A stretch of DNA of 64,000 nt from the NCBI GenBank assembly GCA_035308165.1, contig DATGHC010000018.1, forward strand, positions 1 through 64,000, written 5' to 3'. The notes beneath the pieces were generated by a model that saw nothing but the letters and a program-made list of their open reading frames with translations, had not been told where the DNA came from and did not search any database. The position numbers and the translations under genes were made by a program. This document shows, one piece after another, positions 8,275 to 17,283 of the stretch. The DNA comes from DASTCZ01 sp035308165. Lineage in GTDB: Bacteria > Acidobacteriota > Terriglobia > Acidiferrales > UBA7541. Each line of letters opens with the position of its first letter. Positions within the stretch are counted from its first letter, which is position 1.

Positions 8275-10806
8275 ATGACATTCCTGCAAGACGTGCGCTA
8301 CGCCCTGCGTCAGCTTCGCCAGGCACCTGCCTTCACGGCCACCGTACTTCTCACCTTGGCGCTGGGAATCGGGGCTAATGTCGCCATTTTCACGGTGATG
8401 GACGCCGTACTGCTGAAGAACTTGCCGGTCACCGATCCAAAGACCATCCTCCGGGTCGGCGACGAAAACGATTGCTGTGTGGGCAGCGGTATCCGTTCGG
8501 ACGGAAAGGTTTCGTTTTTCTCGACTGAGGTGTATCAGCAAATCCGAAAGAACATTCCTGAATTTGAGGACGTAGCGGCGATGCAATCCGGGTTCAGTTA
8601 CCGGCCGATCATCGCGCGGCGCGATATAGGACAGCAGCAGGCAAGATCGGTGATGGGCGAATTTGTCTCCGGCAATTATTTCCGCGTGTTTGGGCTGCAG
8701 CCGGCTACCGGGCGTTTGCTAATGGATTCGGATGACACTGCGGGCGCGCCGAGAGTCGCGGTGATGAGTTACGCGGCCTGGCGGCGGGATCAAGCGGGCG
8801 ATCCGGCGGTTATCGGCAGCACTTTTTGGATCAACACCAAAGCGGTGACCATCGTCGGCGTTGCGCCCGACGGTTTTTATGGCGATCGGTTGAGCAGCGC
8901 GCCGCCGGATTTTTATCTGCCGATTGAAAGCATGCCGGCGCTGGCGAATGTTGCCTATGTTCACGAACCAATGGTCAACTGGCTCTACATCATGGGACGC
9001 GTGAAGCCCGGCGTGGCCATCGCACCGCTGCAGGAAGAAGTTTCCGCGCTGATCCGGCGCGTTTTCGAAGCCAACAGTAGCGCGATGTCGGCTGGCAGCA
9101 CAAAGTTGATCGGCAAGGTGCATGCGGTGCTATCGCCCGGCGGCGCGGGCATTCAATTCATGCAGGAAGAATATTCATCGCACCTGAATTTGCTGATGTG
9201 GGTCGCGGCGCTGGTCTTGTTTATCGCCTGTGCGAACATCGCGAACCTGTTGTTGGTGCGCGGGATGGCGCGACGCAGTGAGATGTGCATCCGCACGGCA
9301 CTGGGCGCAAGTCGCAGCCGGATCGTGCGGCAATTGCTGACGGAAAGCGTCCTGCTCGCCGGAATGGGCGGAATCATGGCCATGTTTCTGGCCTATGCGG
9401 GTACGCGCGCGCTATTGCTACTGGCTTTTCCGGACGCGGTCAGCATGCCGCTGCGGGCCACTCCATCTCTCACGGTTTTCGCATTTGCTTGCGGACTTTC
9501 CGCGGTGACGGGAATTCTGTTCGGGCTCGCTCCGGCATGGATCGCGGCGCAAACGCAACCGGCCGAGGCGTTGCGCAGCGGCGCGCGGACCACCGGCAGC
9601 GGCGCTTCGCTGCTGCAGCGCGGGCTGGTTGTTCTGCAGGCTGCGGTTTCCCTGATTCTGCTGGTTGGCGCGGGGCTATTCACGCAGAGCCTCGCGAATT
9701 TGCAAAACACGGACATGAAGCTCGATTCCACCAACCGCTACATCGTGCACATCAATCCGCAGGCCGCGGGTTATCTGCAGACGCAGGTCGAACCGCTCTA
9801 CCGAATAATCGGTGAAAGGTTTCACGCCATTCCCGGCGTGGTAAACGTCGGCTTGGCCACCTATACGCCGATGGAAGATGACAATTGGGGAAACTCTGTC
9901 CAGGTGGAAGGGCAGCCGAACCTGAACCTCGGCGCTTCGTTTGTGAAGGTGAGCTCGGAATATTTTGATTCTGTGGGAACGAAGGTGGTGATGGGACGCA
10001 ATTTCACCGTGCAGGATAATTCCACCGCGCGTACCGTGGCGATTGTGAATGAAGCGTTCGTGAAGGCCTTCCTCAAAGATCTTTATCCCATCGGACAGCA
10101 CTTTGGTCCGCCCAGACCGGGGTCGCAGGGGGATTATCAGATTGTCGGCGTAGTGCAGGACACGGCTTATACCACCGTGCGCTGGAAGAATCACAGCATG
10201 TACTTTGTGCCCATGATGCAGCGCGCGGCGAGCGACAAGTCCCCGATCACCGCGGACGAATCGCTCTACCCCGGCGCGATGGTGATCCAGACCAACCACC
10301 CGATGCCGAACATGGAACTGCTGGCGCGCGACATACTGGCGTCGATCAACCCGAATATGAGCGTAGTGAAATTTCAAACTTTCAGCGAGCAGATCGCGGA
10401 TCGCTTCACGGATGAACGCGTGGTCGCGCGGCTCACCTTGCTCTTCGGAGGGTTGGCGTTGCTCCTGGCGACGATCGGGCTTTATGGCGTGACCGCATTT
10501 ACTGTGGGGCGGCGCACCTCGGAAATCGGCATCCGCATGGCGCTGGGAGCGGAACGTTGGAGCGTTGTCACCATGGTCATGCGTGGCGCGTTGATTCAGG
10601 CAGCAATCGGGCTGGCGATCGGCATCCCCGTGGCCATTGGCAGCGTGCGATTCGTGAAATCGCAGCTCTACGAAATCGCCAGCGCAAACGCCACCATAAT
10701 GTTCGGCGCGATTGCGATGCTCGCCATCGCCGCCTGCGTTGCCGGCTGGATTCCCGCGCGGCGCGCCGCGTCGATTGATCCAGTGAAGGCGCTGCGTTCG
10801 GAATAG
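8275..10806 (+). CDS. ADOP-type MacB-like ABC transporter permease (orphan)
   Basis: 843 residues, as expected for the duplicated orphan permease family first named in acidobacteria. The N-terminus MTFLQDVRYALRQLRQAP with the LTLALGIGANVAIFTVMDA first helix is diagnostic. Layout: TM1 (~20-42), a MacB periplasmic core (~50-290), FtsX-like helices (~300-440), then a second half with another periplasmic core (~480-700) and a second FtsX block (~715-835, with the GRRTSEIGIRMALGA coupling segment) ending in the typical ASIDPVKALR tail. No ATPase gene is nearby, as is common for ADOPs. Inferred role: inner-membrane mechanotransmission or export; substrate unknown. The gene is bracketed by direct repeats A and B. 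Confidence 0.88.
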   Translation: MTFLQDVRYALRQLRQAPAFTATVLLTLALGIGANVAIFTVMDAVLLKNLPVTDPKTILRVGDENDCCVGSGIRSDGKVSFFSTEVYQQIRKNIPEFEDVAAMQSGFSYRPIIARRDIGQQQARSVMGEFVSGNYFRVFGLQPATGRLLMDSDDTAGAPRVAVMSYAAWRRDQAGDPAVIGSTFWINTKAVTIVGVAPDGFYGDRLSSAPPDFYLPIESMPALANVAYVHEPMVNWLYIMGRVKPGVAIAPLQEEVSALIRRVFEANSSAMSAGSTKLIGKVHAVLSPGGAGIQFMQEEYSSHLNLLMWVAALVLFIACANIANLLLVRGMARRSEMCIRTALGASRSRIVRQLLTESVLLAGMGGIMAMFLAYAGTRALLLLAFPDAVSMPLRATPSLTVFAFACGLSAVTGILFGLAPAWIAAQTQPAEALRSGARTTGSGASLLQRGLVVLQAAVSLILLVGAGLFTQSLANLQNTDMKLDSTNRYIVHINPQAAGYLQTQVEPLYRIIGERFHAIPGVVNVGLATYTPMEDDNWGNSVQVEGQPNLNLGASFVKVSSEYFDSVGTKVVMGRNFTVQDNSTARTVAIVNEAFVKAFLKDLYPIGQHFGPPRPGSQGDYQIVGVVQDTAYTTVRWKNHSMYFVPMMQRAASDKSPITADESLYPGAMVIQTNHPMPNMELLARDILASINPNMSVVKFQTFSEQIADRFTDERVVARLTLLFGGLALLLATIGLYGVTAFTVGRRTSEIGIRMALGAERWSVVTMVMRGALIQAAIGLAIGIPVAIGSVRFVKSQLYEIASANATIMFGAIAMLAIAACVAGWIPARRAASIDPVKALRSE

Positions 10807-10828
10807 AAGCGCGCCGGCGAGTGGGCGC

Positions 10829-10947
10829 GGTTTAGATTTGGTTTTCATGGCGCGCCGTCATAGAGAGACCATGAAATCCGAGAAATTAATCGTGAAGTAC
10901 CACGATGGGCACGCGAGACTAAAATCAAATTCAAAACTGATCCTGCG
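10829..10947 (+). repeat. Leader-like repeat, copy B, downstream of the ADOP permease
   Basis: Begins GGTTTAGATTTGGTTTTC and ends AACTGATCCTGCG; direct-orientation match to copy A at 8085-8203. No plus-strand gene follows it, so it is an orphan leader copy. Confidence 0.7.
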
Positions 10948-11085
10948 GCCGTTCGTCCACCGAAGATGCCGGCAGTGGCGTTGCTGACTCCAAAGCAAAA
11001 GTTAGGGGTGATTTCACTTGTCAGGTGACCGCGCTAATCGGGGCCTGCATTACTTCTAGCCTGAATCGAGTCTATTCTGCCTGCC

Positions 11086-11850
11086 TTAATTTCTTGATTC
11101 TCCCCAAAATCGAAGGTGGGCATCGGCAAGCAGCCGACTGATCGCATCCCGGTCCACTTTATCTGGAAGCGGTGAAGTCGCCTGAGCGGCCAGCGCTTCT
11201 GATTCGAGTTGCGCGCCAAGCTCTCGAATTTCGGCAAGAGAATACTTGCCCCGACGGATTTCGATCAACTCGTCCCGGTTTGGTCTCGGCAGAGTGATGC
11301 GTCCGTGCTGCATCAACTCTCGTGCTTCTCCGTACAGACGGATTACATGCATAGCGTACTTGGTGTCGTATCCATATTTTTTTTCCAGGTCGGCCCTGTG
11401 GACGTTTTTTTGACCCTTCTGCCCGAGCAATCTTTTCATCTGGTCATCCGCAAATCCGAGGAACGGCTCTACATGCCCTTTCGCGAGAAAAATCTCAGGC
11501 CGAGCAGAAAACTGGTCCCATGTCTTGGTTGTGAACTCAAGAGGTGCGAACAAGAAATGCAGAGCCGATGGATTGCCTTTTGCGGCGAGCCCCGCCCATT
11601 TCATCAGGGTGTACAGGCAGACGTCCACATCCAGGGGCCCGTTGCCCCCTAGTTTGCCACCGGTCGTGAATACGAAATGCTCCTCGCGTTCGAGCCCAAG
11701 AAGTTTGGTCGGTGGAGGGATGTAAAGTCCGTACCAGTCGGTATCATCGGTCGCGCCCAGTTTTGCGCCATGAGCTTGTGAGCCGCCAATACACGCCATG
11801 ATTAGATCTTCTTGATAAGCGAATCCGTATTGTGCGAAGTCGGGTTTCAC
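11086..11850 (-). CDS. Stand-alone RlaP-like nucleotidyltransferase (pol-beta superfamily)
   Basis: 254 residues from a GTG with an AGGGA ribosome-binding site 7 nt upstream. The N-terminus has the nucleotidyltransferase signature GGSQAHGAKLGATDDTDWYG (GS motif followed by the D-x-D pair) and a later third acidic strand LDVDVCLYTLMKW. This matches the predicted nucleotidyltransferases related to RlaP, which accompany RNA ligases in phage and bacterial RNA-repair loci. No RNA ligase or kinase is present here, so the substrate (a nucleic acid or protein) is open. The C-terminal half is helical and charged. It lies between repeat copies B and C in a stretch of lower GC. Confidence 0.7.
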   Translation of the reverse strand: MKPDFAQYGFAYQEDLIMACIGGSQAHGAKLGATDDTDWYGLYIPPPTKLLGLEREEHFVFTTGGKLGGNGPLDVDVCLYTLMKWAGLAAKGNPSALHFLFAPLEFTTKTWDQFSARPEIFLAKGHVEPFLGFADDQMKRLLGQKGQKNVHRADLEKKYGYDTKYAMHVIRLYGEARELMQHGRITLPRPNRDELIEIRRGKYSLAEIRELGAQLESEALAAQATSPLPDKVDRDAISRLLADAHLRFWGESRN

Positions 11851-11895
11851 TTGCTGGTCCCTGGAACCCTGCAGCCCAGGCAGATCTCAAAACGG

Positions 11896-12528
11896 TTATC
11901 GTTCGGCAGGCTGAGCGCTTGGTGAAAATATTTCGACCAGCGCCTTTGCAGTGTAAGCACCAGCAACGGCACTGCCGACGACAAGCAAAATGAAAGCACT
12001 TACCAGCGAGCCGGGCCTCACCATGAGCGCGTCTGCCAGAAGTGAGCTGCACGCGAGGCCTGCTCCCAGACTCCATGCATTCACCAGGACCCAATGTTTG
12101 CAGTTCTGAGCGTGGCGACGCAGAACAAGCCACTGCGCAAGTCCGAGCGATCCACCGGCCAACAATCCGATGGTTCCAAAACTGATGGCTCGTGCGGCAA
12201 CGCCTAGCATCCGAAAATTGACTGGGCCCCCAACAATGGCCCGACCGATTTGCTCAACGAGAATCACGCCGACGGTTAATCCCAGAGCCATTCCCAGCGT
12301 ACTGGCGAGCACCCACCATCGGGAGGACGACAAATGCCGGCGGATAATCGGCCACTGCGCCGTCCCCAGGCTTAGTCCCACGATACCGAGAACAATGGGA
12401 GTGCCGACCATCGCGCCAGCAATAGCGAAAATAGGCACACCAAGAGGGAGGGCAAGAGCCAACCCAGCCACTAGCCCCAAAACGGTGAGGGCGATCCACT
12501 GAAGGCGTTCTGCTTGACTGGAATTCAT
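11896..12528 (-). CDS. Multi-pass membrane protein of unknown function
   Basis: 210 residues, an ATG with a strong GAGGAGG ribosome-binding site 4 nt upstream. About six hydrophobic segments rich in glycine and alanine. It shows an internal duplication: GLSLGTAQWPIIRRHLSSSRWW and GSLGLAQWLVLRRH...HWVL are two copies of a GLAQW-(V/I)-RRH element about 90 residues apart, each followed by helices. Proteins with this repeat occur as uncharacterised membrane proteins in several phyla. It ends 45 bp before the nucleotidyltransferase gene on the same strand and may be co-transcribed with it. Confidence 0.6.
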   Translation of the reverse strand: MNSSQAERLQWIALTVLGLVAGLALALPLGVPIFAIAGAMVGTPIVLGIVGLSLGTAQWPIIRRHLSSSRWWVLASTLGMALGLTVGVILVEQIGRAIVGGPVNFRMLGVAARAISFGTIGLLAGGSLGLAQWLVLRRHAQNCKHWVLVNAWSLGAGLACSSLLADALMVRPGSLVSAFILLVVGSAVAGAYTAKALVEIFSPSAQPAER

Positions 12529-12661
12529 GAGTCCTCCTCAACGCGACGAAACGGACAGTAAAGGGACGCGAGCCGCGCTTGGCGCCGTAACCTCGAACAC
12601 AACCACTGAGCAACCCTTGGGGTGCAGTACTTTTCCGGGTCGTATAGCGGACCACAAACAC

Positions 12662-12993
12662 TCACTTGACACCAATCTGTTTCAGCAATCCAACCAAGTC
12701 GTAAAAGAGTTTCTCTTCGACGATCTCCCCGTTTTTCCAGTGCGCGACAGTGCAGGTCCACTCGCCCTGAGCAATTTCAACTCTAATGGATGGTTGATCA
12801 AATGATTGTCGGGGAAGGTCTTGAAAAAGTCGATGGACTCTGCCTTGTGATTGTCGCGGCCTCTAGTCGGTTCGGCCTGGCCCGGCCAAAATACGGCAGT
12901 GTCTTTTGAATGCCGCTTTTCAAACGTCTCCCAGTCCTGTGCGTTCCACGAATCGTTTAGTGTCCGCATAAGCTCAATATTGGACTGTGTCAT
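12662..12993 (-). pseudogene. SnoaL-like (NTF2-fold) protein broken by a single frameshift
   Basis: From the ATG at 12993 the frame encodes MTQSNIELMRTLNDSWNAQD and continues through FPDNHLINHP as in SnoaL-like polyketide-cyclase-fold proteins, then degenerates. A different reverse frame carries the expected end: DQPSIRVEIAQGEWTC, then TVAHWKNGEIVEEKLFYDLV, stopping at 12662. The two join at about 12797-12803 with one base missing. Restored, the product would be ~110 residues, the usual size. The family binds small hydrophobic ligands in a cone-shaped pocket. Whether this is a true pseudogene or a sequencing error cannot be decided here. The first frame alone would run on to a stop at 12682. 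Confidence 0.7.
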
Positions 12994-13332
12994 ATCATCC
13001 TCCCAGGATACGCGACGACGCACGTTCGACTGAACATGTCCTGACCATCAGCCCACCGGGGCACATTCTACACCTTGACTCACGCGGGTGGCCGCAGTTG
13101 TGAAGTTGATTCCGTGAGCACGGCCCAGGGATGGGGGATTACAATCGGGGGGATTATCCGCGGAGTATCTCGAGGGTAGCCGAAATCAAAATCAGATTTA
13201 GATGCAGACCCGAAGCTGCCGCCACCTGCCAAGTGGCACAAGCAGAGCCGAGTAACAGCCTCGACGGCCACCTGAGCCGCTCCAGGATATCAACCGGAGC
13301 GGACTCAGGGCAGTGGGCGGTGGTTTGGATTA
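12994..13332. other. Gene-free stretch with possible third leader-like repeat
   Basis: About 340 bp. It contains copy C of the leader-like repeat (about 13165-13225). I see no open frame with a credible start or product, and no clear terminator hairpin. Confidence 0.45.
13165..13225 (+). repeat. Partial leader-like repeat, copy C
   Basis: The segment around CCGAAATCAAAATCAGATT matches the 3' half of copy A (CCGAAATCAAAATAAAATT) in the same orientation, with weaker similarity on both sides. No plus-strand gene follows closely. Confidence 0.35.
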
Positions 13333-13971
13333 TTAGTTATAGGTAGCAGTTGCCGGTTTTTTCGCGGCCTTCGCCGACACGGTCACAACTTGCACGGCGC
13401 CCGACTTTTGCGCATTCGACGGTAGCGTGTGCCTTGCTGGAATCCGGCGCGGCGAAGAATCGTGTTTATGGATTGCAGCCTGGTCGGCGTCTTTGGAGAT
13501 GCGCCGAAGCACGCATGCAAAAACCGTGCCCGGGTCTGTGACGATCCCATCAATTCGGTTCCCGTGTTCCGATACCACAAAACTGATATCAATAAGAGGA
13601 GGCCCGCCCATGTTTGGTGGCGGCACCGGATGGCCATCAATCGCTGATGGAGTGAAGGTGATGGCGCCAGTGCCGTCAGGATTCACAGTCTCGGTTCCGG
13701 AAACGGTCTCTGTAAAGACCGCGAAACCGCCGATGCTATCCGTTGTTGTCCCCGTAAAATGACCTTCCTCATCCGCGATGGCTGTACCAAGTTCCTTCGC
13801 GGGAACCAGCGGAGATGCCGGAGTCGGAAAGGCCAAATATCCCTCACACGTCACCGCATAAGTTCCAGCCGTGGTATGGGTGGTGACATTTTGCGCAGAC
13901 GCGCTGCCCGCGACGAGCAGCGATGCCAACAGGACCCCCAATGCAGCTACTTGTATAAGACGATTTTTCAT
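13333..13971 (-). CDS. Secreted beta-rich protein of unknown function
   Basis: About 212 residues. The ATG at 13971 is chosen because GGAGAGG lies 6 nt upstream; the frame stays open for 15 more codons. Residues 1-26 (MKNRLIQVAALGVLLASLLV plus AGSASA) are a clear signal peptide. The mature part is threonine- and glycine-rich (EGHFTGTTTDSIGGFAVF, TETVNPDGTGAITF), like a family of small secreted beta proteins common in acidobacterial genomes, followed by a basic tail (KHDSSPRRIPARH). It is divergent from the wHTH-TPR regulator gene with a 124 bp shared gap, so that regulator may control it. Confidence 0.6.
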   Translation of the reverse strand: MKNRLIQVAALGVLLASLLVAGSASAQNVTTHTTAGTYAVTCEGYLAFPTPASPLVPAKELGTAIADEEGHFTGTTTDSIGGFAVFTETVSGTETVNPDGTGAITFTPSAIDGHPVPPPNMGGPPLIDISFVVSEHGNRIDGIVTDPGTVFACVLRRISKDADQAAIHKHDSSPRRIPARHTLPSNAQKSGAVQVVTVSAKAAKKPATATYN

Positions 13972-14095
13972 AGAACACCTCTCCAGTGTGCCGTCCCTAT
14001 GTTCAGGACTTGGCATATTGTGAGAACATGTAATATCGAAAACGAGGTATTAAAGTCCTGACAAAAAGCTTACATTTTGACCGGCGGAGATTCCG

Positions 14096-15820
14096 GTGGA
14101 ACGACGCTCCTATCAGTTTGGCCCCTTCCAATTTGACCCCGCGGCTCGTGTGCTTTCCCGAAGCGGCAAAATCCTCCCACTGACATTCAAAGCAGCCGAT
14201 GTGCTGCGGGTACTGGTGGAAAATCGCGGACAGATTGTGGCGAAAACCAAACTACTGGAAGAAGTGTGGCCGGGGAGCTTCGTGGAAGATGGAAGCGTGG
14301 AACGGAATATCTCTGCGTTGCGAAAGGCGCTGGACGGAACCGGAACTTCGCGCCAGTACATAGAAACCCTGCCCAAGCGAGGGTACAGATTTGCGGCATC
14401 GATCCGCGAGTCCAGCGGGGCTTCGCCTTCGGAGTCGCGCAAGAAGACCATAGCAATCCTCCCATTTCGTGTGCTGGGAAAAAGGCCGCGAAGCCTGGAA
14501 CTTGGCCTGAGCGTGGCGGATGCGACCATCAGCACGCTTGCTCAGATCCCAGGGCACGCAGTGTTGCCGACAGGCGCGGTGGCAGCATTCCCGCAGGAGA
14601 AAATCGATCCTGCGTCATTCGGGAGGAGCCTCGGCGCGGACCTGGTGCTCGATGGAAGCATCCAGTTCTCGAAGAATCGTGCGCGCGCGACTGTGGGGTT
14701 GCTGAAGGCGGCGGGGGGAAGACACGTCTGGGCTGAAACCTTTGAGCTGCCCTTCACAAATAAATTCCGATTTCAGGATTCTCTGGCCGAAGAATTGGCG
14801 GGAGCGTTGGCGCTGATTCTGAGCAACGCGCAACGCAAGCTCTTAAATCCCCAATACACACGAAGCCGTGAAGCCTATCAGCTCTATTTGAAGGGCAGGT
14901 ATCACTGGGGCCTGAGATCGGGCGCCGGACTGAAATTGGCTGTTACCTGCTTCCGGGGTGCGCTGCGGTTGGATTCGGAATTCGCCCCGGCGTATTCAGG
15001 ACTCGCGAATAGCTATGCATTCCTTCCGATGCTCACAGCAGGGCGTGCTAGGAAATTTATGCCGAAGGCGCGAGCCGCGGCCGTCAGCGCGCTTGAGATT
15101 GACGAAACACTTGCCGAAGCCCGGTCGGCGCTGGCCTTCGTGAAATGGCATTACGAATGGGACTGGCCGGGCGCGGAACGGGAGTTCCGGAGGATCTTGA
15201 AGTTCGTGCCTGATGACAGGCTGACTCGTCAATGGTATGCGTTGTTGCTCGCGGAACAGGGCCGATCCGGTGAAGCGTTGGAACACATGAAGCGCGCTAT
15301 CGCGGCCGATCCGCTTGAGGCAAGCCTACAAGCCAACCTGGCAACGATCTTATTCCTGGCCGGCAGATATGAGGATGCCGTCAGGCAAGCTCAACGCGCA
15401 CTGGCGTTGAATTCAGCCTCGCACCGTGCGTATTTGGTGATTGGCGAGGCACGGGAACAACAAGGGAGATTCGATGAAGCAATCACCCAGTTCGAGGAAG
15501 CCCGCCGGCTCTCGCCGGGCCCGTCGGGGTCTCTGGGATCCCTCGGCCACGCACTGGGCTGTGCGAGAAAGGCCAAGGATGCTGCCGATGTGCTGCGAAC
15601 CCTCGAGAAGGTTGCGGAGACCCGAGGCTGTTGGTTTCCATTAGCGCTAACGCATCTCGGATTGGGAGACCTGGATAGCTCGTTCTGTTGCTTAGAGCGG
15701 GCTTGCGACGAGCGGGACTTTCACCTTGTTTTGCTGAAGACGGACCCGCGGTTTGCCGCCTTGCGCGGATCGGAAAGATTTGAGGCGGTGATCCAGAGAA
15801 TTGGGTTGGGCGAAGGGTGA
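14096..15820 (+). CDS. Winged-helix (OmpR/CadC-type) regulator fused to TPR repeats
   Basis: 574 residues from a GTG with GGCGGAG ~6 nt upstream. Residues 1-100 are an OmpR/PhoB-type winged helix (YQFGPFQFDPAARVLSRSGK, TFKAADVLRVLVENRG, YIETLPKRGYRF). A middle region (~120-260) resembles the TolB/adenylate-cyclase-associated FPR-type domain (KKTIAILPFRVLG, LGADLVLDGSIQ). Tetratricopeptide repeats fill ~290-550 (EARSALAFVKWHYEWDWPGA, DPLEASLQANLATILFLAG). No transmembrane segment is evident. Such one-component regulators are abundant in Acidobacteriota; signals are unknown. It is divergent from a secreted-protein gene that may be its target. Confidence 0.82.
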   Translation: MERRSYQFGPFQFDPAARVLSRSGKILPLTFKAADVLRVLVENRGQIVAKTKLLEEVWPGSFVEDGSVERNISALRKALDGTGTSRQYIETLPKRGYRFAASIRESSGASPSESRKKTIAILPFRVLGKRPRSLELGLSVADATISTLAQIPGHAVLPTGAVAAFPQEKIDPASFGRSLGADLVLDGSIQFSKNRARATVGLLKAAGGRHVWAETFELPFTNKFRFQDSLAEELAGALALILSNAQRKLLNPQYTRSREAYQLYLKGRYHWGLRSGAGLKLAVTCFRGALRLDSEFAPAYSGLANSYAFLPMLTAGRARKFMPKARAAAVSALEIDETLAEARSALAFVKWHYEWDWPGAEREFRRILKFVPDDRLTRQWYALLLAEQGRSGEALEHMKRAIAADPLEASLQANLATILFLAGRYEDAVRQAQRALALNSASHRAYLVIGEAREQQGRFDEAITQFEEARRLSPGPSGSLGSLGHALGCARKAKDAADVLRTLEKVAETRGCWFPLALTHLGLGDLDSSFCCLERACDERDFHLVLLKTDPRFAALRGSERFEAVIQRIGLGEG

Positions 15821-15901
15821 CCGGCATAGTTTGACGGTAGACGAAGTGTCGAGGAGGCGCGAAGCTTAGATTCCTGTTGGTGAATCCCAAGGGGGTGGGA
15901 A

Positions 15902-16669
15902 TTGAGGAAAGCGCGAGTGGCGATGGTCTTGCTGGTTAGTGCGGCGGGAGCACTGGTGTCCACGGGGCCGCGGGCGCAGTGGAAGACGGCATGGAGCTAC
16001 GAGGGGGCCAGGGGGCCAGAACACTGGGGGGACCTGGATCCGGATTACGCTCCCTGCAAGAATGGCAAGGAACAGTCTCCAATCGATATTCAAAGCGCGG
16101 AGAAAGCGGAGCTGCCGGCGATACGGTTTGAATATATAAGCGGCCCGCTGAAGATCATCAACAATGGATACACCGCGGTGCGAGTGAACTACTCCAAAGG
16201 GAGCGGGAATTTTCTGATCGTGGGAGATGCGCGCTATGAGCTGACGCAATTCCACTTCCACCATCCCAGCGAAGAATATATTCACGGGAAGCCATACGAC
16301 ATGGGGATTCACCTGATGCACGTTGCGAGCGACGGAAAAGTTGCCGGAGTGGTGGTGCTTCTGAAAGCGGGCAAATCGAACGCGACGGTTGAGCAGCTGT
16401 GGAAATACATGCCGCAGACTGCGGGCCAAGAGCAGGGGATTCCCGGAGTGGCGGTCAATCCCGCGGGGCTGTTGCCCCGAGACAGTGCGTATTACACGTA
16501 CATGGGGTCGCAAACGGCTCCGCCATGCACGGAAGGAGTTGTGTGGTATGTGCTGAAGACCCCAATGGAAATTTCGACGGAGGAGATGCAGGAGTTTGCG
16601 AAGCTTTATCCGCATGATGTGCGGCCGGTTCAGGGGCTGAATGGGCGGGTGGTGAAGGAGAGCCGGTGA
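15902..16669 (+). CDS. Periplasmic alpha-type carbonic anhydrase
   Basis: 255 residues; a TTG start follows GGGGGTGGG. Residues 1-25 are a signal peptide (VAMVLLVSAAGALVS). The alpha-carbonic anhydrase fold is clear: WSYEGARGPEHWGDLDPDY, EQSPIDI, and zinc ligands His118 and His120 in QFHFHHPSEE plus His137 in MGIHLMH; SQTAPPCTEGVVWYVL near the C-terminus completes the active-site region. It interconverts CO2 and bicarbonate in the periplasm. An alternative ATG is at 15923. It stands alone, 81 bp after the wHTH-TPR gene, and could be co-transcribed with it. Confidence 0.92.
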   Translation: MRKARVAMVLLVSAAGALVSTGPRAQWKTAWSYEGARGPEHWGDLDPDYAPCKNGKEQSPIDIQSAEKAELPAIRFEYISGPLKIINNGYTAVRVNYSKGSGNFLIVGDARYELTQFHFHHPSEEYIHGKPYDMGIHLMHVASDGKVAGVVVLLKAGKSNATVEQLWKYMPQTAGQEQGIPGVAVNPAGLLPRDSAYYTYMGSQTAPPCTEGVVWYVLKTPMEISTEEMQEFAKLYPHDVRPVQGLNGRVVKESR

Positions 16670-17283
16670 TTTGGGGGCAGGGGCCGGACTCAGAGGTTGC
16701 ACGGAGAATATATAAAGGATAGGGGAGATTGCGTTCTGGCGGACTGAGCGGTATGTTGGCCAGCGGCCGGGAGACAAATGAACCCTGAAGGATATGAACG
16801 TGGCGGGTGATCCCGCGGACGTGCTTGAGGACTGAGGCGCTATTCGGATTTGATATCTTCAACTGGAGGAGGTAGCGGGATCAGCTCGAGTACGCACCAT
16901 CGAAGTAGCAAGAGGAGGGGCGGTCTGAAATTGCTGCAAACAGGCGCGGCAAGACCCAATTGCAATTTTCATCCAATAGTCCGTTGGGATATAATTCGTG
17001 GCCTTGGCCCGGGGGGCGGGGGTAACCGATCGGTGAAGTACTGGCTCCCCCCGGACTTAGCAGTGGAGCGTCCCAGCTACCCACCAGCCCTTCAATGCGT
17101 GCGGAGGTTCGAATTTGCGGTTCGAGCGCGACACCCACACTTGCGGATGTCGAGGCGTTCGATGCGCATCCAAATGAGAGTTCCTGGCGACGAGTTTCGC
17201 TGAGACGGATCGCTATCGGGTGAGGGGTTCGATTCTGTCCGAGTTACCCCGAAGAGCGCTATATTGTGATAAAGGTTTACGCA
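16670..17283. other. Gene-free stretch before the GT2 gene
   Basis: About 610 bp. Short open frames on both strands (for example 16850-17203) have compositions that look non-coding. A TATAAT hexamer sits near 16989-16994 (in GGGATATAATTCG) but has no good -35. I see no RNA gene, repeat or hairpin. Confidence 0.45.

Noticed and set aside
7984..8586. 200-residue reverse-strand open frame over the start of the ADOP gene
   Set aside because: Overlaps the well-supported permease start and repeat A; no known motifs.
9676..10848. 390-residue reverse-strand open frame
   Set aside because: Antisense to the ADOP C-terminal half; His/Arg-rich composition typical of shadows in GC-rich genes.
15866..16777. 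303-residue reverse-strand open frame
   Set aside because: Covers the carbonic anhydrase gene, whose zinc ligands and signal peptide are unambiguous.
16850..17203. 117-residue open frame upstream of the GT2 gene
   Set aside because: Composition and lack of a ribosome-binding site or recognisable motif make it unlikely to be coding.
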